Shown here in pieces: positions 36,465 to 48,925 of a DNA stretch of 64,000 nt (position 1 is the first letter of the stretch; every line of letters begins with the position of its first letter). The position numbers were made by a program, and so were the translations under genes. The DNA comes from Aphelenchoides besseyi (lineage: Eukaryota; Nematoda; Chromadorea; Rhabditida; Aphelenchoididae): the NCBI GenBank assembly GCA_024699855.1, contig JAMPIQ010000002.1:12214001-12278000 (forward strand), read 5' to 3'. The notes beneath the pieces were generated by a model. It worked only from the letters and a program-made list of their open reading frames with translations, was not told where the DNA came from and made no database searches.

Positions 36465-38730
36465 TATGGCTAAACGAAGTCACGTGTTAAGAAACCATTT
36501 GAATCAGCGATCGTTATGCATTTAATACACGAGCATTACGGTAACCTTTGTGCATTTGAACCATTAGGTTCAAGAAAACTTAAACAAATTGCAAGAGCAG
36601 GAATGTAAGAAAGTCACGTACGACAGAAAATCACGAAATTTAGTCTTTGGTTCAATCAAAGGTAGTAAACCTGAACGAGTGGATTGATGAAGTAACGACC
36701 ACAAAATGACACTTTCCACCGCATTCAGTTAAAGTGCTGTTACTGTCAAATTAGACGATAGTGATCGAATACAGTCAGCTGGACAAAAAGTCAAAAACAA
36801 ACGATCGAATTCGTGTTGTAATTTACGCCCTCTACGAGTTAATGAGCTTGATAGATGAAGAATGAAGCGATAAATGTCACGATCAAAACAACGAGAAGTG
36901 ACGCGATTTCAACGCCATCGACAATTCAAACTTCAATTGAGAGCAGCGCAACTACTGGACATTAACCAATCGATTGACAAAGCCGCACGAACAAACTTCT
37001 AAGCTTTCTAATTGGTCGGTTAAACTGGACGACTTTATGAAACTGATGTTCAGTTAACATGAAGTCGCCAAACTGAAAGATCAAAGACACGTGATCGATA
37101 AAACTACTCGTCGAAAGCGAATGCATTTTCCTTACAACTTGTGTTGAAATCTTTTTATTTAGCACCTGTACAATCATACTGATCGTATAGTTTGAAAAGG
37201 CAACGTGTTCGTTAAACACTCATTTCGAATTACGGTCACCATCTTCTTCTTCTTAGCATTCTGCTCGGCACAAGCCCGCTAAACGACAAATTTTTCATTG
37301 AAACGAGAGTATGAACATGTTGTTTTGCCGATCGGTTTACAACCACCAACTGAAAGTTACTGTAACAAGTTTAGATTTCCATCTTAATGAGATGAAATAG
37401 TTCGAAAAAAGACATTCGAGAGCACGTTAAGTGGGCAACAATCAATGGATTTGGTGAACTGTGTTCGACCGAACAACCTTTAAATCTCGATCATAGAACG
37501 CAAAAACATTCACGAACAGTTAAATCACGAATTTCGATCTCACATGCTTCTCAACCACAACTAAGTTTTGGGTAGTATTGGGTACTTTAACTGCGTACGC
37601 CCATCTTGAGCTCGTGATCATCGATTACCGTAGACGAATAGGCGTGATCGACGAGTTCGCGTGTTTTTTTCCATATACACGCATCTTAACAATTTGCTGG
37701 ATTGACGTCTATGACCGTAAGCGTACTTGATCGATTCTACAAATAAAAGTTCTTTCCAAGAAGACGAAATTACACCTATTCTTTTGATCAGATGCATACA
37801 AGTATTGTTCCGTATATGCAAGCACACCAAAAGGTTGTTGTTTATTTCTTAACCAATTTAAGTTTGATTCGTCGTCGATTTCGGCGTTCATAAACGTCGA
37901 TTGAAACGAGAAAAAGATGTGCAACGAAGTCGAGTAGCTCCGTTAGTTTATTGTCTACTACACATAACCAGTTCTCATCCGCAAATATCCCGATTATCAA
38001 TGTCAATGAAAACTTGGAAGATGCAACTGCAAACATTTAAAAATGATCGTGACGTAGATGAAACACCTGCAGAATCAGTCGAAACACACCTTCATTTCAC
38101 TCGGAAATGTCAACTAAACGATAATCACAAGTTGTTCCAAACAATGAGCATCTCAAATGCTCGCGATCAATTCGTTTACGTCTGCTGCATATAATTGGTT
38201 AATTCAAATAGTGAAAGCACATTCGGCGTGTAAATACGAGCAGTTGATTTTCACTACAATCAGTTTTCACGCTCATGCAACGACCCTTCGAAAGCTGTTG
38301 ATTGAAGCGGCATGTAGTCATTTGTTTGTATGGAATGCAGATTAAGAAATACACGTGTTTGATTGCTTCTTTGCTTGAAAGGTATTAGTTGCGTCTTTGC
38401 GGTTCCTTGAATCAGCAGACAAAAACAAAAAAGGAAAAAGCAATGGAGCGTAAACATTACACACATTTCAACTTGATTGTCAAACATCGAATCTGGTGTC
38501 AATTTCGTGCAACAGCTGAACAAACATCCGCGTTTTTCTCTGTCAGGAAATCAACATTTCTGTACGATTATCTGTTCGGCGAGTCGTGTATTAAACTTGT
38601 CAATTTGTTGCGAGAAGAGTTGTCGCAGCTCAGTTTCAGTACTGGGATTGTAATCATTCGATCGGGTATCTTCCATCAACCATATGAGAATCTTCAGCGG
38701 TTGACTGAAACATTAGCAATTGTTCCAGAT
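36465..38730. other. 2.3-kb spacer between divergent CDO and TMEM120
   Basis: I see no supported exon. A frame runs through 37901-38194 and another opens at 38389 in phase with TMEM120, but neither looks conserved. The interval should hold both promoters. Confidence 0.45.
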
Positions 38731-40052
38731 ATGTCGACCTTCGAAGGTATAACAACCGATTGGACGAGTTTCCAAAGCGATTTGACCGCAGCAGAAGTTT
38801 GTTTTTTCTTATTTTTATTGTTCATAGATTGCCTTTAGAGCAAACACAATGAATACTTGAAAGTGCTCCGTGATTTGACGAAGCAACAGGAGAACTCCTC
38901 CAAGACGGTTAAACACTTAACATACATTTTTTCCCAAATTCAACAAGACATCAAAAAGTTCGTGTACCTTCGACTTTTGATTCCATTTTACTTTTAGACT
39001 CGATGCATCAAAAGAACCGTTAAGTGATCAGCAGAAAGAAGAACTCGCCGATTTACGATCTAAGCTGTCGGAAACGAGGATCAAATTGGACGAAATGTCG
39101 CGAGAACTACCAGCCTCAAACACCGGGTATTTTCGCTTTAAATCTATAATTTGAATTGTCAATTCAGACCATATCTCACCGTCATATTGGGCGGCAATTT
39201 GAACGTTTCTCTTCTGAATCCCGATGATCGTTACAAATACAAAGAGGACTACGAGCGTTTCAAGGCCACGGTCACCTACGTGATTATTGCCATGCTCACT
39301 ATTGCTTTTTTCTTTCCTTATCGTGCCATAGACGCGTTGTGCAACTTCTTGATGGTGTGGTATTATTGTACTTTGACTATTCGCGAAGCAATTTTGCGGG
39401 TTAACGGTTCCAGGTAAATACATGATATTCGTATATTTGAGTGCTATTCAATTATTTTTTTAGAATTAAAGGATGGTGGCTTGTGCATCACTACATTGCT
39501 TGTGTACTTTGTGGTATCACGTTGACTTGGCGTGATCGTGCTTGTTACAAAGATTTCCGACCCCTCTTCCTTGTTGTCTCGTTTTACATTTGTGCTTTAC
39601 AAATTATGCAGTGTAAATATCAAACTGGATGTCTACGACGTCTTCATGCACTGGGACAACGCTATGCAATGGACGTAACATTGGGTAAATTATTTGATAG
39701 ACCATTGATTCATGTTAACTCTTTCAGAAGGATTTAGCAGTTGGATGTTCAAGGGCTTAACATTCTTGCTACCGTTTCTAATCATTGGTTATGTAAGTCC
39801 AATAGTCTACATCCTCAACACACTTTTACTTTTCAGCTTATCCAAGGATACTGTTCTTATTATTTGTTCTGCATGTACTATCAAAAGGACTGCTCCGAAG
39901 ATTGGCAGGTTTTGGCGTTGGCCATTTTATTCGCTGTTATTAGTTGTGGAAACTTGTTTACTATTCTTTCGGTATTCTTCCGCAAGCTTGCTCAAATCAA
40001 ATCCAGCGATTTGACACACTTGGCGTCGAAATATCGACCTAAACTCGATTAA
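38731..40052 (+). CDS. TMEM120: TMEM120 (TACAN/NET29) multi-pass membrane protein
   Basis: Begins MSTFEGITTDWTSFQSDL; the open frame extends upstream, but this ATG matches the family start. An N-terminal coiled coil (about residues 15-100, with EELADLRSKLSETRIKLDEM) precedes a six-helix membrane domain. Family signatures are plain: YKEDYERFKATVTYVIIAML, FLMVWYYCTLTIREAILRVN, GSRIKGWWLVHHYIACVLCG, TGCLRRLHALGQRYAMDVTL and GFSSWMFKGLTFLLPFLIIG. Vertebrate TMEM120A/B sit in the nuclear envelope and ER; structures show an ELOVL-like fold holding coenzyme A, with the WW-HH motif lining the pocket. They affect adipocyte differentiation, and an ion-channel role has been proposed and disputed. The protein is about 330 residues, as usual. 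Introns are short. It is convergent with the PDK gene, 334 nt away. Confidence 0.95.
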
Positions 40053-40092
40053 CTGTGGCTCATATCATGCGACTACCTGGTTTGATCATGTA

Positions 40093-40111
40093 AATAAACT
40101 ATATATTTATT
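40093..40111. terminator. Back-to-back polyadenylation signals for TMEM120 and PDK
   Basis: AATAAA on the top strand (40093-40098) lies 41 nt after the TMEM120 stop. TTTATT at 40106-40111 reads AATAAA for the opposing PDK transcript, about 280 nt past its stop. If both are used the two 3'UTR ends meet or overlap here. Confidence 0.5.
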
Positions 40112-40386
40112 CAATAATCAATTCAACATGAAATTATATGTACAATCTTGTGACCAATCTATTCCTAGAACTTGATTTTAAGTATAAAACTTTAAGTTGC
40201 AATTCCCGTTCGTTCGACTATTTACCGGGCTTACAAAAACAAATATCCCAATTCCTAAAACGTACGTCGCTTTTCCTAGACCCACAAGGAATCATCAAAT
40301 CAAGTGCACTTGGCAAGAAAATTGAAAACGCTACGGATAATAATACTGAATAGATTCATACGCTACAATTCAATCTTAAATGAAAC

Positions 40387-41829
40387 CTAGGAATTGCGTG
40401 ATCTTGGCAACATGTGTGACCAGTCCGCTGCTTGCGCTCCCATCGTGAGTGTACGACGGGATGAAGAACTGTATATAGGTAGAACTTCTGTTGCATCAAA
40501 TGGAAGAGCCTTTAGAAATATACATGCATCTGTTCCGTATCCTTCCATGGATACGAGAAACAAATCGCCGAGAAAATAACGCGCATACAATCGCGACAAC
40601 GGTAACCCGTAGCCATATCCTGCCTGAAAAAATGAAATAACAAACAATAAGAAGCTTCTTACTTACCAAAGGAGCTTGACTGCCATCTCGTGGCGGTGCT
40701 GGAGCGGTGCTGTACATGTAATTGAATAGTCGTTCCAATATCGTTCGAGAAACACCGCCACCTCTATCGCTAATCTAAACAAAATGAATTGGAAAAAAGT
40801 GTTCGTCTGATTACTTTGATCGACAAATCTTCTGAGCCCTGAACAACTTTCACAGCAATCGGTGGAAGATCTTCGTCCACACCAACAAACTCAACAGTTG
40901 CACGCATTGCATTCTAAATCGAAATCAAAAAAACACGAATCATCAGTCTCTTACCTTAAACAGCTCGAACATGATATGATACAAATGCGATGGAACAGCC
41001 ACGATACTAATTCGTTCGTCGCGTTTCACGGTATTGAAACATTCGAGACGCATTGCCGGAGATGCCAAGTAATATCTCTCGCATAAAAATCGTGCATTCT
41101 CGAATGCATCCATCACCACACTCTTCACGTCGCATTGTGGATCAATACAACCCACGTGCCGAGGACTTTCCGGCATTACAGTGCCAAATACGACAACTAA
41201 AAGGAAGATAAGAAAATACATTTGTTGTACGCTAACGATGTTGATTTTGCAGCATTCTGATGGAAATGCGATTTAAATAGAAACGATCCAAAAAGTACTG
41301 GATTCCGCGTTCGCTGGCAATATCCACACCGTCCGATTCTTTCAGTTCGATTAGCGCCGATGCCATCGTTTCAACCACGTGTCCGTGTCGTTTCAACACA
41401 ATTTGAAGTTGATCATTAAATCTAAAAAATTGACAATTCAAATATCAAAATAGTCGATGGCTTACAAATTAATGTGATCAAACGTTGGCTCTTCATGTTC
41501 GAACGGCAGTAATTCCTCGAAACTTTGTCGATACCATTCACTGACCAAACGAGCACTTGGCATTTGCAAGAGTTTTGGTGGCAGCAAATCGATTTCCTAA
41601 AAATGTTCATTTTCGACCATCAATAAGTGAATCAATGTACCTGCATGATGTTGGCGAGCCTCACGAGAAGTTCTTTTCGTAAAAACAAATACGAGGTCTT
41701 GGCCGTGCCCGATCGACCAAAGTCCAAATATTGTTGTATAGTCAGTGGTGATGGTTGGAATTGACTGTAGTGTTCAAGCTTCTTGGCGATGGCACCACCG
41801 AATAACGTCAACGTTCGACGTATGATCAT
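40387..41829 (-). CDS. PDK: Pyruvate dehydrogenase kinase (mitochondrial)
   Basis: Phosphorylates and switches off the E1-alpha subunit of the mitochondrial pyruvate dehydrogenase complex. From [20 protein letters not shown] (ATG 41827-41829; another in-frame ATG at 41854-41856) exons give the helical regulatory domain ([51 protein letters not shown]) and then a GHKL kinase fold: N-box [13 protein letters not shown]1 box DRGGGVSRT, and the G2 lid [16 protein letters not shown]. All ATP-site motifs look intact. The tail ends in a Ser/Arg-rich stretch and a TAG at 40387-40389. An amphipathic, basic N-terminus would suit mitochondrial import. At roughly 390-400 residues it is normal for the family. 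Branched-chain ketoacid dehydrogenase kinase is the only near relative, and the lid and N-terminal motifs fit PDK better. Confidence 0.95.
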
Positions 41830-44800
41830 TTTGTTTGTGACGACCTTCCAATGCAAATGAATTTGCCAGACCCGTTTTGATCAAATCAATTTAGCCGACA
41901 TGAAAGATCTAAAACAAATTCAAAATCACGAAAAATTCAAATGCAAAACCACGAATTTTATGGAATCGTAATACTCACGAAAAACTCTCGTTAGCACCTG
42001 ATAAGTGCTCAAACTTTGCGCATTTATGATAAAAAAGAAAATGAATTTGAGTAGCACACATCGCCAACTTCCCTATGAGACGACCACTTTCGCTCGACGA
42101 AGGTTCGAGTAAACAAAAAAGGTTAACCCATGAATACGTGAATTCAATTACAACCAAACCCCTTAAACTTGATTATGTTTTCGAAACCACGTGTTTTAAG
42201 GTTGCTAATCAGATGTTGTTATGCAAGCCATATAGCAACTACTCTCTGTTGTAGGCCTCTAGGTCTTTTGACTAAATTTTTATCAGTTGTTCTTGGTGAT
42301 CCAAAGAGTTAAAGCATTTAAAGATACTGTACGTTACAAAACAAAATGTCGATCGCATCTTTTTGATGGTTGTTTTCTATCTATTTTTTCATAATTCAAA
42401 TCAGGCGGCACATTGAAATCATTAGTTGCTAGCGAGTAACATCCGTTCGTCGATCATATGACAATCAAGGTCATCTGCAAAAATCGCCATCATGTACAAA
42501 CGTGTGTTATTTCCTGATAATGTTAAATTGATAAGGCGTTGCAATGATGCTCGTCATGTCAGATTCTTGTCGCACCTTTCGTATTCTCTTGTTAAAACTG
42601 AGTTATGGTGCTTGTCAATCAAGTGGTCAGTTCGCGCTGTCAACTTCTTTGCAAGTCAGATCACATGCGACAGTCGTCGACCAAGTACTTACGCCCTTCG
42701 AAATGTTCGCTAAAGCAACTGCTACATACAATTCATACGACAATACGCAGAATTAGCAAAACAATAATGTCAAGGCGGAACCATGACTCTACGAACGCCA
42801 ATTACAATAAAGAAAGTTCCAACTTGAGCTGATTGCTTTTCGCTGAACTTTTTTCGATTGCTGTTTGTTTTGTTGCATGTTTTCCACTGCTTTCTTCGAA
42901 TTCATTTGAACATCTTTCGGTTACACCATTCAAATCGGATATAAATCTTGGAAGCAATTTGTTGACGTCGTAATTCCCATCGTATTTTCATTTGCTCGAA
43001 ACGAAAGATTTAAGCGGATGTAGAAGGTATGTGTGGTTGATGATGTCAAAAGAAGTAATTAGCGTATTTTGCGTAAATTTTTATAGAACCTTCGATTAAT
43101 CGTTGAGAATAGTTTCCGCCGAAGATTAGATCAGAAGTTGAAAAGCTCAATTGAAGATAAACAAGCGAAACCCCAATCACTAAGCCCCCGTAACTATCGT
43201 AGTCGAGAAAATGAACGACTTTTTTTCAAGAGGAGAATTAATCACGATGACATATCAAGACGAATTATTTGCCCGAAAATTTCTCGGATCGTTATTTATA
43301 TCTGATATGTCAAAGGTCAATAAACTAGACTTCTGATTCTTCTCAATTTTCAATCACGGGTTTCATGTCGTTCATCCTGTCGGTTTCTGGAGATTCCTTT
43401 TGCAATCAACGGATCTGTGGTCAGTGATGCTTTTGCGGTATAATTGGTGGAATAGAATTTGACGTGCAACGGGATTTCCATATTCTAGAAGTTGTCTTTT
43501 CGAAGTTGTCCACGCAAAAGATTTCAAAAAGAATACGTAGATTCACTGTTTGATTTCTTCAGCTGCTGAATTTCAAAAAGCTTATCGATCAAATAGTCGC
43601 TTGAGCATTTCACTTGTCAAAATACACGTATAACGAGACTAAGTTCAAACTTGTTTCTTGTCTGCGCGGTTGTCTGAAAGAAAACTGTTCGTGTTTGAAC
43701 GAGGATAACAAACAAACTTCGAGTTGTAGCTCAAGTTCGAAAACAGTGAAGTCGAATACAATTTTGTTGTGTTTATCGGAATCAAACGCGGTTTACACGA
43801 AAACAAGTTGAACCATTGAGACCGCTGAAAGGGTTTAATTTGGCGGTCACTCTCGACGTTTAAAACCGGCTTTCTCCGTCTATCACCAACTTTGCCCTTC
43901 ACATGTGCGAGCTCTTTGCAGGTTCACGTCTCGATTGCTGTGGAAAGTTTTACACGTTTCAACAATGTTCTTCATGGGCGTTATTAATCAGAGCGGCATG
44001 TCGTGTTTGATAGATTGCGGGAGTCGCTCTCATTTTTATCTTCGCTTACAATTGGATTCCGATGGGAAAAGCGACAAGAAATTCGAGGACAAGCAAAACA
44101 GCGCCAAGAATGCAAAACAGGTATAAGGCGACAAAGAAACAAACGCGCAACCCGAGACAACTGCATTCTGTGCCAGTTAGTCCAACGGATATTTTCTGGT
44201 CGACCGGCTGATTCTTGGCAGGTGGCATCTCGATGTTTGTCCACTAGTCGTTTTATGGCTCTCCAAATTGGAATGCGTACAGAATTAAGGAAACGATCGT
44301 CGGACAAAAGATCATCGTGCGAAGCGGGTCATTGGACCGCGGATCGAAATTAATGCCAAATGACTTTTGCTCTTACCACTTCATGCGCTTATGAAAGCTG
44401 ATCAGTTTAGGGTATAGGTGCGAACAAAAACCAGAATAGCTAGTGGTTGAGATGTCACTGAAGGCGTTTGGGAAGTCACTTGCTGGTACGTGGATTAACG
44501 AATCTAAATGCTATAAAAGAACATTCAATCGTCCTAAATCTACAACAATTTCTTTGGTATTTCGATTTATCGTTGTGCGTCTGCGTTGTGCAAAAGTGTG
44601 AAGTCGGTTGTCTCGCAAAATTGTCGCACGATTCGTGACTTTTCGTCTCTTGATTCCAATGACATTGGCCTCGTTGCGAAATCAGCGGCTTTACATCTTC
44701 TCATGCCGCTAATAGACGTAATCGCGCGATTGATGTCAGGATTTGCGCGATTTATCGATCCATCAATACGTGTTGATTCATAGATGATTTATTCGGTGGT

Positions 44801-45922
44801 GACCTATGCCCCGAGGTTATGCAAAATCGACGGGACTGATCCATCGAATCTCGCAAATCGTTTGTTTATTCAATTTCAATACATCGATGCGCGCCCATTC
44901 TGGGGATATGGTTTGTTCGCTGACAGACAGACAGTTGATGTACGATAGAGCTTGTTCTGGCGCTTCAATGGAGGTCAATTCGATGGTCGGGAACGAACGT
45001 CGACGACCCAAAAACGCCATCGGGGAATCAGGTCACGAGCGTTCGTTTTTAGCCGATAATGATTCGGCAAAACAGAAAGCGCTATTAACCCCAAACGGAT
45101 CTCCAACCAGACGGTTGTAAATACCGTGCAGTAAATTATTTCGGTTACGGTCGAATCTTCTGTAGTGGGTCAGTCGGTTTGTTGATGTTCGTGATTTTCG
45201 ATCACCATCTTCCTCTTTGAATTATTTATTATGTCGTGTCTGCACGTTTACGCTAAAAAACAGATTGACATAAAAGTAAGAAGCTGTCAGCCTTGGCGCA
45301 AACGAGCAAAAAATGGCGGCGATTTATTTCTCATGTCAGCTTCAAAAATCGGACCTTGCCAGATGTTTCTTTCCTCTGTGATGGTGTACCGCTTCAAAGA
45401 CCAATAGTCTGGACATTGCGCGGGCTTTTCAAAGCACCCAACCTCAGAATATCGTGTTGTCGGTTAACGATTCAAAAGATCTTGTTCTGAACTCTTACTC
45501 TTTAAAGTTGGGTTGATTCCAGATGCTCATATCCTCAATTTTGTATCTTAAAAATTTAATTTATGAGTTTAATGATTGTGTTCGCGAGTAGTCGTAAATC
45601 TTTGAAGCGCGTGGCATTGACAAGTTACTCGTGGTTGTTGATGGGCGGTCGGATATTTGCCCTTGATAAGAAGAAGTGGTCAACGTGCGGCAAAATGGGA
45701 GGGAAACTAAGAAGGCGGTAGTACGAGACTTAGCGTGCCGGAGTTTGGAAGTTACGAGTTACAAGGGGCGTGGCCATAGATGGTAGACGTAAAGCCGCTA
45801 AACTCGGTAGTGGCGACTTTCGCTACAATCTAAAATAGTTCCTCGAAATCGTGATTTAGCTTTCCCTACATCTTCAGACTTATTATAATTCATTTATAGA
45901 GGCGAGCGACGTGTGCGTTGAA
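41830..45922. other. 4.1-kb spacer between divergent PDK and MMP2
   Basis: I found no supported exon. Short open frames (for example 44003-44353) lack motifs. A TATAAAAG at 44512-44519 is the only promoter-like element I noted; no gene clearly follows it. Confidence 0.45.
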
Positions 45923-48900
45923 ATGTCGGTTGTTGCCCCGACATGCCGCTCCACAAGTTCGATCGTCGCCGCCGCAACATTTCTATCACTTAATCGCGCA
46001 ACCCGATCATCACTTTGTATTCAACGATGTTTTATTTCAACCACCAAATCATTGTCTATTAGTGGCCCATTGAGGAGGATAACCGCAAGCAACAATGTTA
46101 TGGTTTTCGCAAATGACCGTAATCCCTTTAGTCAGCGGATACTGTCGTTTAATTTTACATTGCCAACTCTTTTGTTTTTTGTTACACTCGCTATCTGCCA
46201 ACCCATTTGTGTCAACGCTGCACCGATGCAGAAATCGAAACTTCAACGCCGTAGCTTACCAATTGTTGATGCCTTAGATTGGAACTCAATCGAAGACACA
46301 ATTCTTCCCAACTCCGATCGACATGTTTTCGCGACTGTAAGTTAATGAACAAAAGGTTTTGAACGTCCGTTTCTCTGCTTAGAAATATCTTCTTCAATAC
46401 GGTCATTTATCAACCAGTGTGCCAACTCCACGACAATTTCGATCGGCTATTCGCAGCTTTCAAGATATGATCGGAATGAAACAAACGGGTATTCTCGACG
46501 ATGAGACCTACGACGAAATGATTCAACCACGATGTGGTAACTCCGACGTATCGAGTACAAACGAACGACGAAAACGTTTTGGTATGTTTTGTTTACTTCC
46601 TATTCAACTCTTGGTTTTTTAGTTTACATTGCTCGTTGGGAGAACAAAGTTAAAGATAATGTGTTGCGATTGAAATGGTTCATCGAAAACTATACGACCG
46701 ATATTCCACGTGCTGATATCAAGTAAGTTTGCGGATCGTGTTTTTCCTTTCTTACATCCTTAGATTCGGACCAAAATTTAATTTTCCGGTTGAAATTTGC
46801 GTCATTTCATTATTTTCTGTCCTTTTCTTGAAATACACTAATTCGGTGCCCGTCACCGGCTAGTGCACGCAAGTCATTTGAGGTCGACCGGAATGTGGAC
46901 CAAGTGTGTTGTCCATTTTTGTTCTTCGACCCACGTCCTTCTTCGGTCATCGATGGCCGTTCGTGCCGACCACTGACTTTAATTTTGTCATCCCTTCTGT
47001 TTTCCGTTCATTAGCGGTCGTCTGCACTTCGTTCATGTCTTTTTGGTATCGAAGACCTTTGACTTACCATGTTCTCTTTCATTCATAGCCCCGCCCTTCT
47101 ACCATGCACTTAATAGCCGGCGCTTCTCAAACTGGACATTTGAAAATTGTCCTTTGGCTTCGCGTGTTAATTGGCTTTGAATTATATTGGAAAGGCCAAT
47201 AGTGCAAAGAATACGAACGGGGTCAAGATGTGTTTACTGATATTCTTGCAAAGAAAATTCGCAGAGTTTTAGACGTTCGCTTTTTCAAAACAACAAACGG
47301 ATCTTCCGTTTGCGAACGTTCGCGTGATGAACGATGTAAAGTACGAGCGAAAGGCTTAAAAAGCGTTTTCGAAGATGAAAAGCACAATTTCTGATCAATC
47401 GCTTGAACTTTTCGGTTAATTTACAAATACAAATGTGATTTGAATGCTGTCATTTGCCAAATGTTCTTCAGTTGAGCAGAGATTTCCGCAGTGGTCGTAG
47501 TGCCTACTTTGCTCTTCGTTTTTGGTTCATGATGTCTACCGATATTTTTGGTTGTTTACTACCTATTGACACATGGCATGAGCGCGCTGAACAATCTCGA
47601 AGTGTGGTCATGCTTCTTGATCCACAGTTGTGTTCTACGGTCCGAAAAGCAAAAGGTCAAAATCCATTGAACGGCAAAGCGATAACCTTAGCGTGAAAAT
47701 GACCTCCAATTTTGAAATTAACACGCGACAAACATTGAAATTTAAACGAAAAGCTATTTCGAACAACGATTTGCCATTAATTTCAAACAATAGAAGTCGT
47801 TCGTAAGAATGACATTAAAATTTTAAAGATTGACGTTCAAGTTGTACTTTCAGACATATGGTTCGTAAATCCTTTCATTTGTGGTCGTCACAAATAACCA
47901 TTCCAACTATGGCGTCATTGAAATTGGAATTCGAAGAAGCAACAAGTGCAGCCGACGCGGATATCACGATACTGTGGGCTGAAGGCGATCATGGAGATGC
48001 TCACACATTTGACGGTGCGGGCGCTGATGGCGCAAATATTTTGGCTCATACCTTTTATCCCAACTATCAATCGAAAGGTTCACTCAACGGCGACATTCAT
48101 TTGGACGACTTTGAAGATTGGCATATAAACAACTCTAAAGACGGTGCGAGTTTTCCGCATGTGCTTGTCCATGAGATCGGACATACACTTGGATTGGGTC
48201 ATTCGAAGAAACAACAAGCAATGATGTATCCAATTTATCGCAAAGACAGTTTGGATTTAATGCAACTGGATTTGGACGACAAGTGTGCCGTTAACTGGAG
48301 TTACGGTAAGTCGAATGAATGATCACTAATGTAAACTATAATTTACAGTTGGAGCATCCGATCTCTGTCTCTATATTTGGCTTCTTTCCGAAGTGCTTCC
48401 CAAAAAGATTGCCATCGAAAAAGACGCAGCATACAGTAAGCATTGCCGACAATAATGCGGTACTTGTAACACCGTCTCTAACATAGGTGCCATTCCAGTG
48501 ATCGAAAAAACCAAATACGAATTTGACGAGCGAAATCAATCGGACGTTTTACGCCACAAACTCACGAACACGCTCGTTCCTGTATGCCAGAAGAACAATG
48601 AGGTTCGTACACACTACAAAAATATGCTCGTACAACGACTCCGTTTTCCGCGCGAATTGGCAGAATCATACAGTAAGTTGAGAACGTGAATCGATAGTTC
48701 ATAGAAACAATTTCAGGTCACGTACTTTGTCGTTTTTTCAATGGTCTTCAAAAGGAGTACAATTCGCCAACCACCAACGACTTTCATCAAGCATTCCGAA
48801 TTCGTGGAGCACACAACTACTTTCAACAAGACGGTCGTTTTGACGCTCTGGAACAGTCGGATTTTGAAACCCGAGAATTCGATTCGCGCTTCTTTCAGTG

Positions 48901-48925
48901 GATCTTGGAGGCGTTCACTCATTAA
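45923..48925 (+). CDS. Matrix metalloproteinase, catalytically intact, without hemopexin
   Basis: A secreted or surface zinc endopeptidase. The first ATG is at 45923; a second in-frame ATG at 46100 puts the hydrophobic segment TLPTLLFFVTLAICQPICVN near the N-terminus as a signal peptide and may be the real start. Next come the propeptide (YGHLSTSVPTPRQFRSAIRS), the cysteine switch PRCGNSD, and a furin-type site ERRKR at the end of its exon. After an intron of about 1.1 kb (46724-47854) the catalytic domain has the structural-zinc motif HGDAHTFDG, LAHTFYP, GDIHLDD, then VHEIGHTLGLGHS and the Met-turn MMYP, all canonical. Instead of hemopexin it continues about 160 residues (DLCLYIWLLSEVLPKK through RFFQWILEAFTH), with Cys residues and no motif I recognise. 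It is about 22 kb from the inactive MMP1, on the same strand. Confidence 0.93.

Noticed and set aside
38389..38730. N-terminal extension of TMEM120
   Set aside because: The frame is open upstream, but those residues have no counterpart in the family, while the ATG at 38731 gives the expected length and start.
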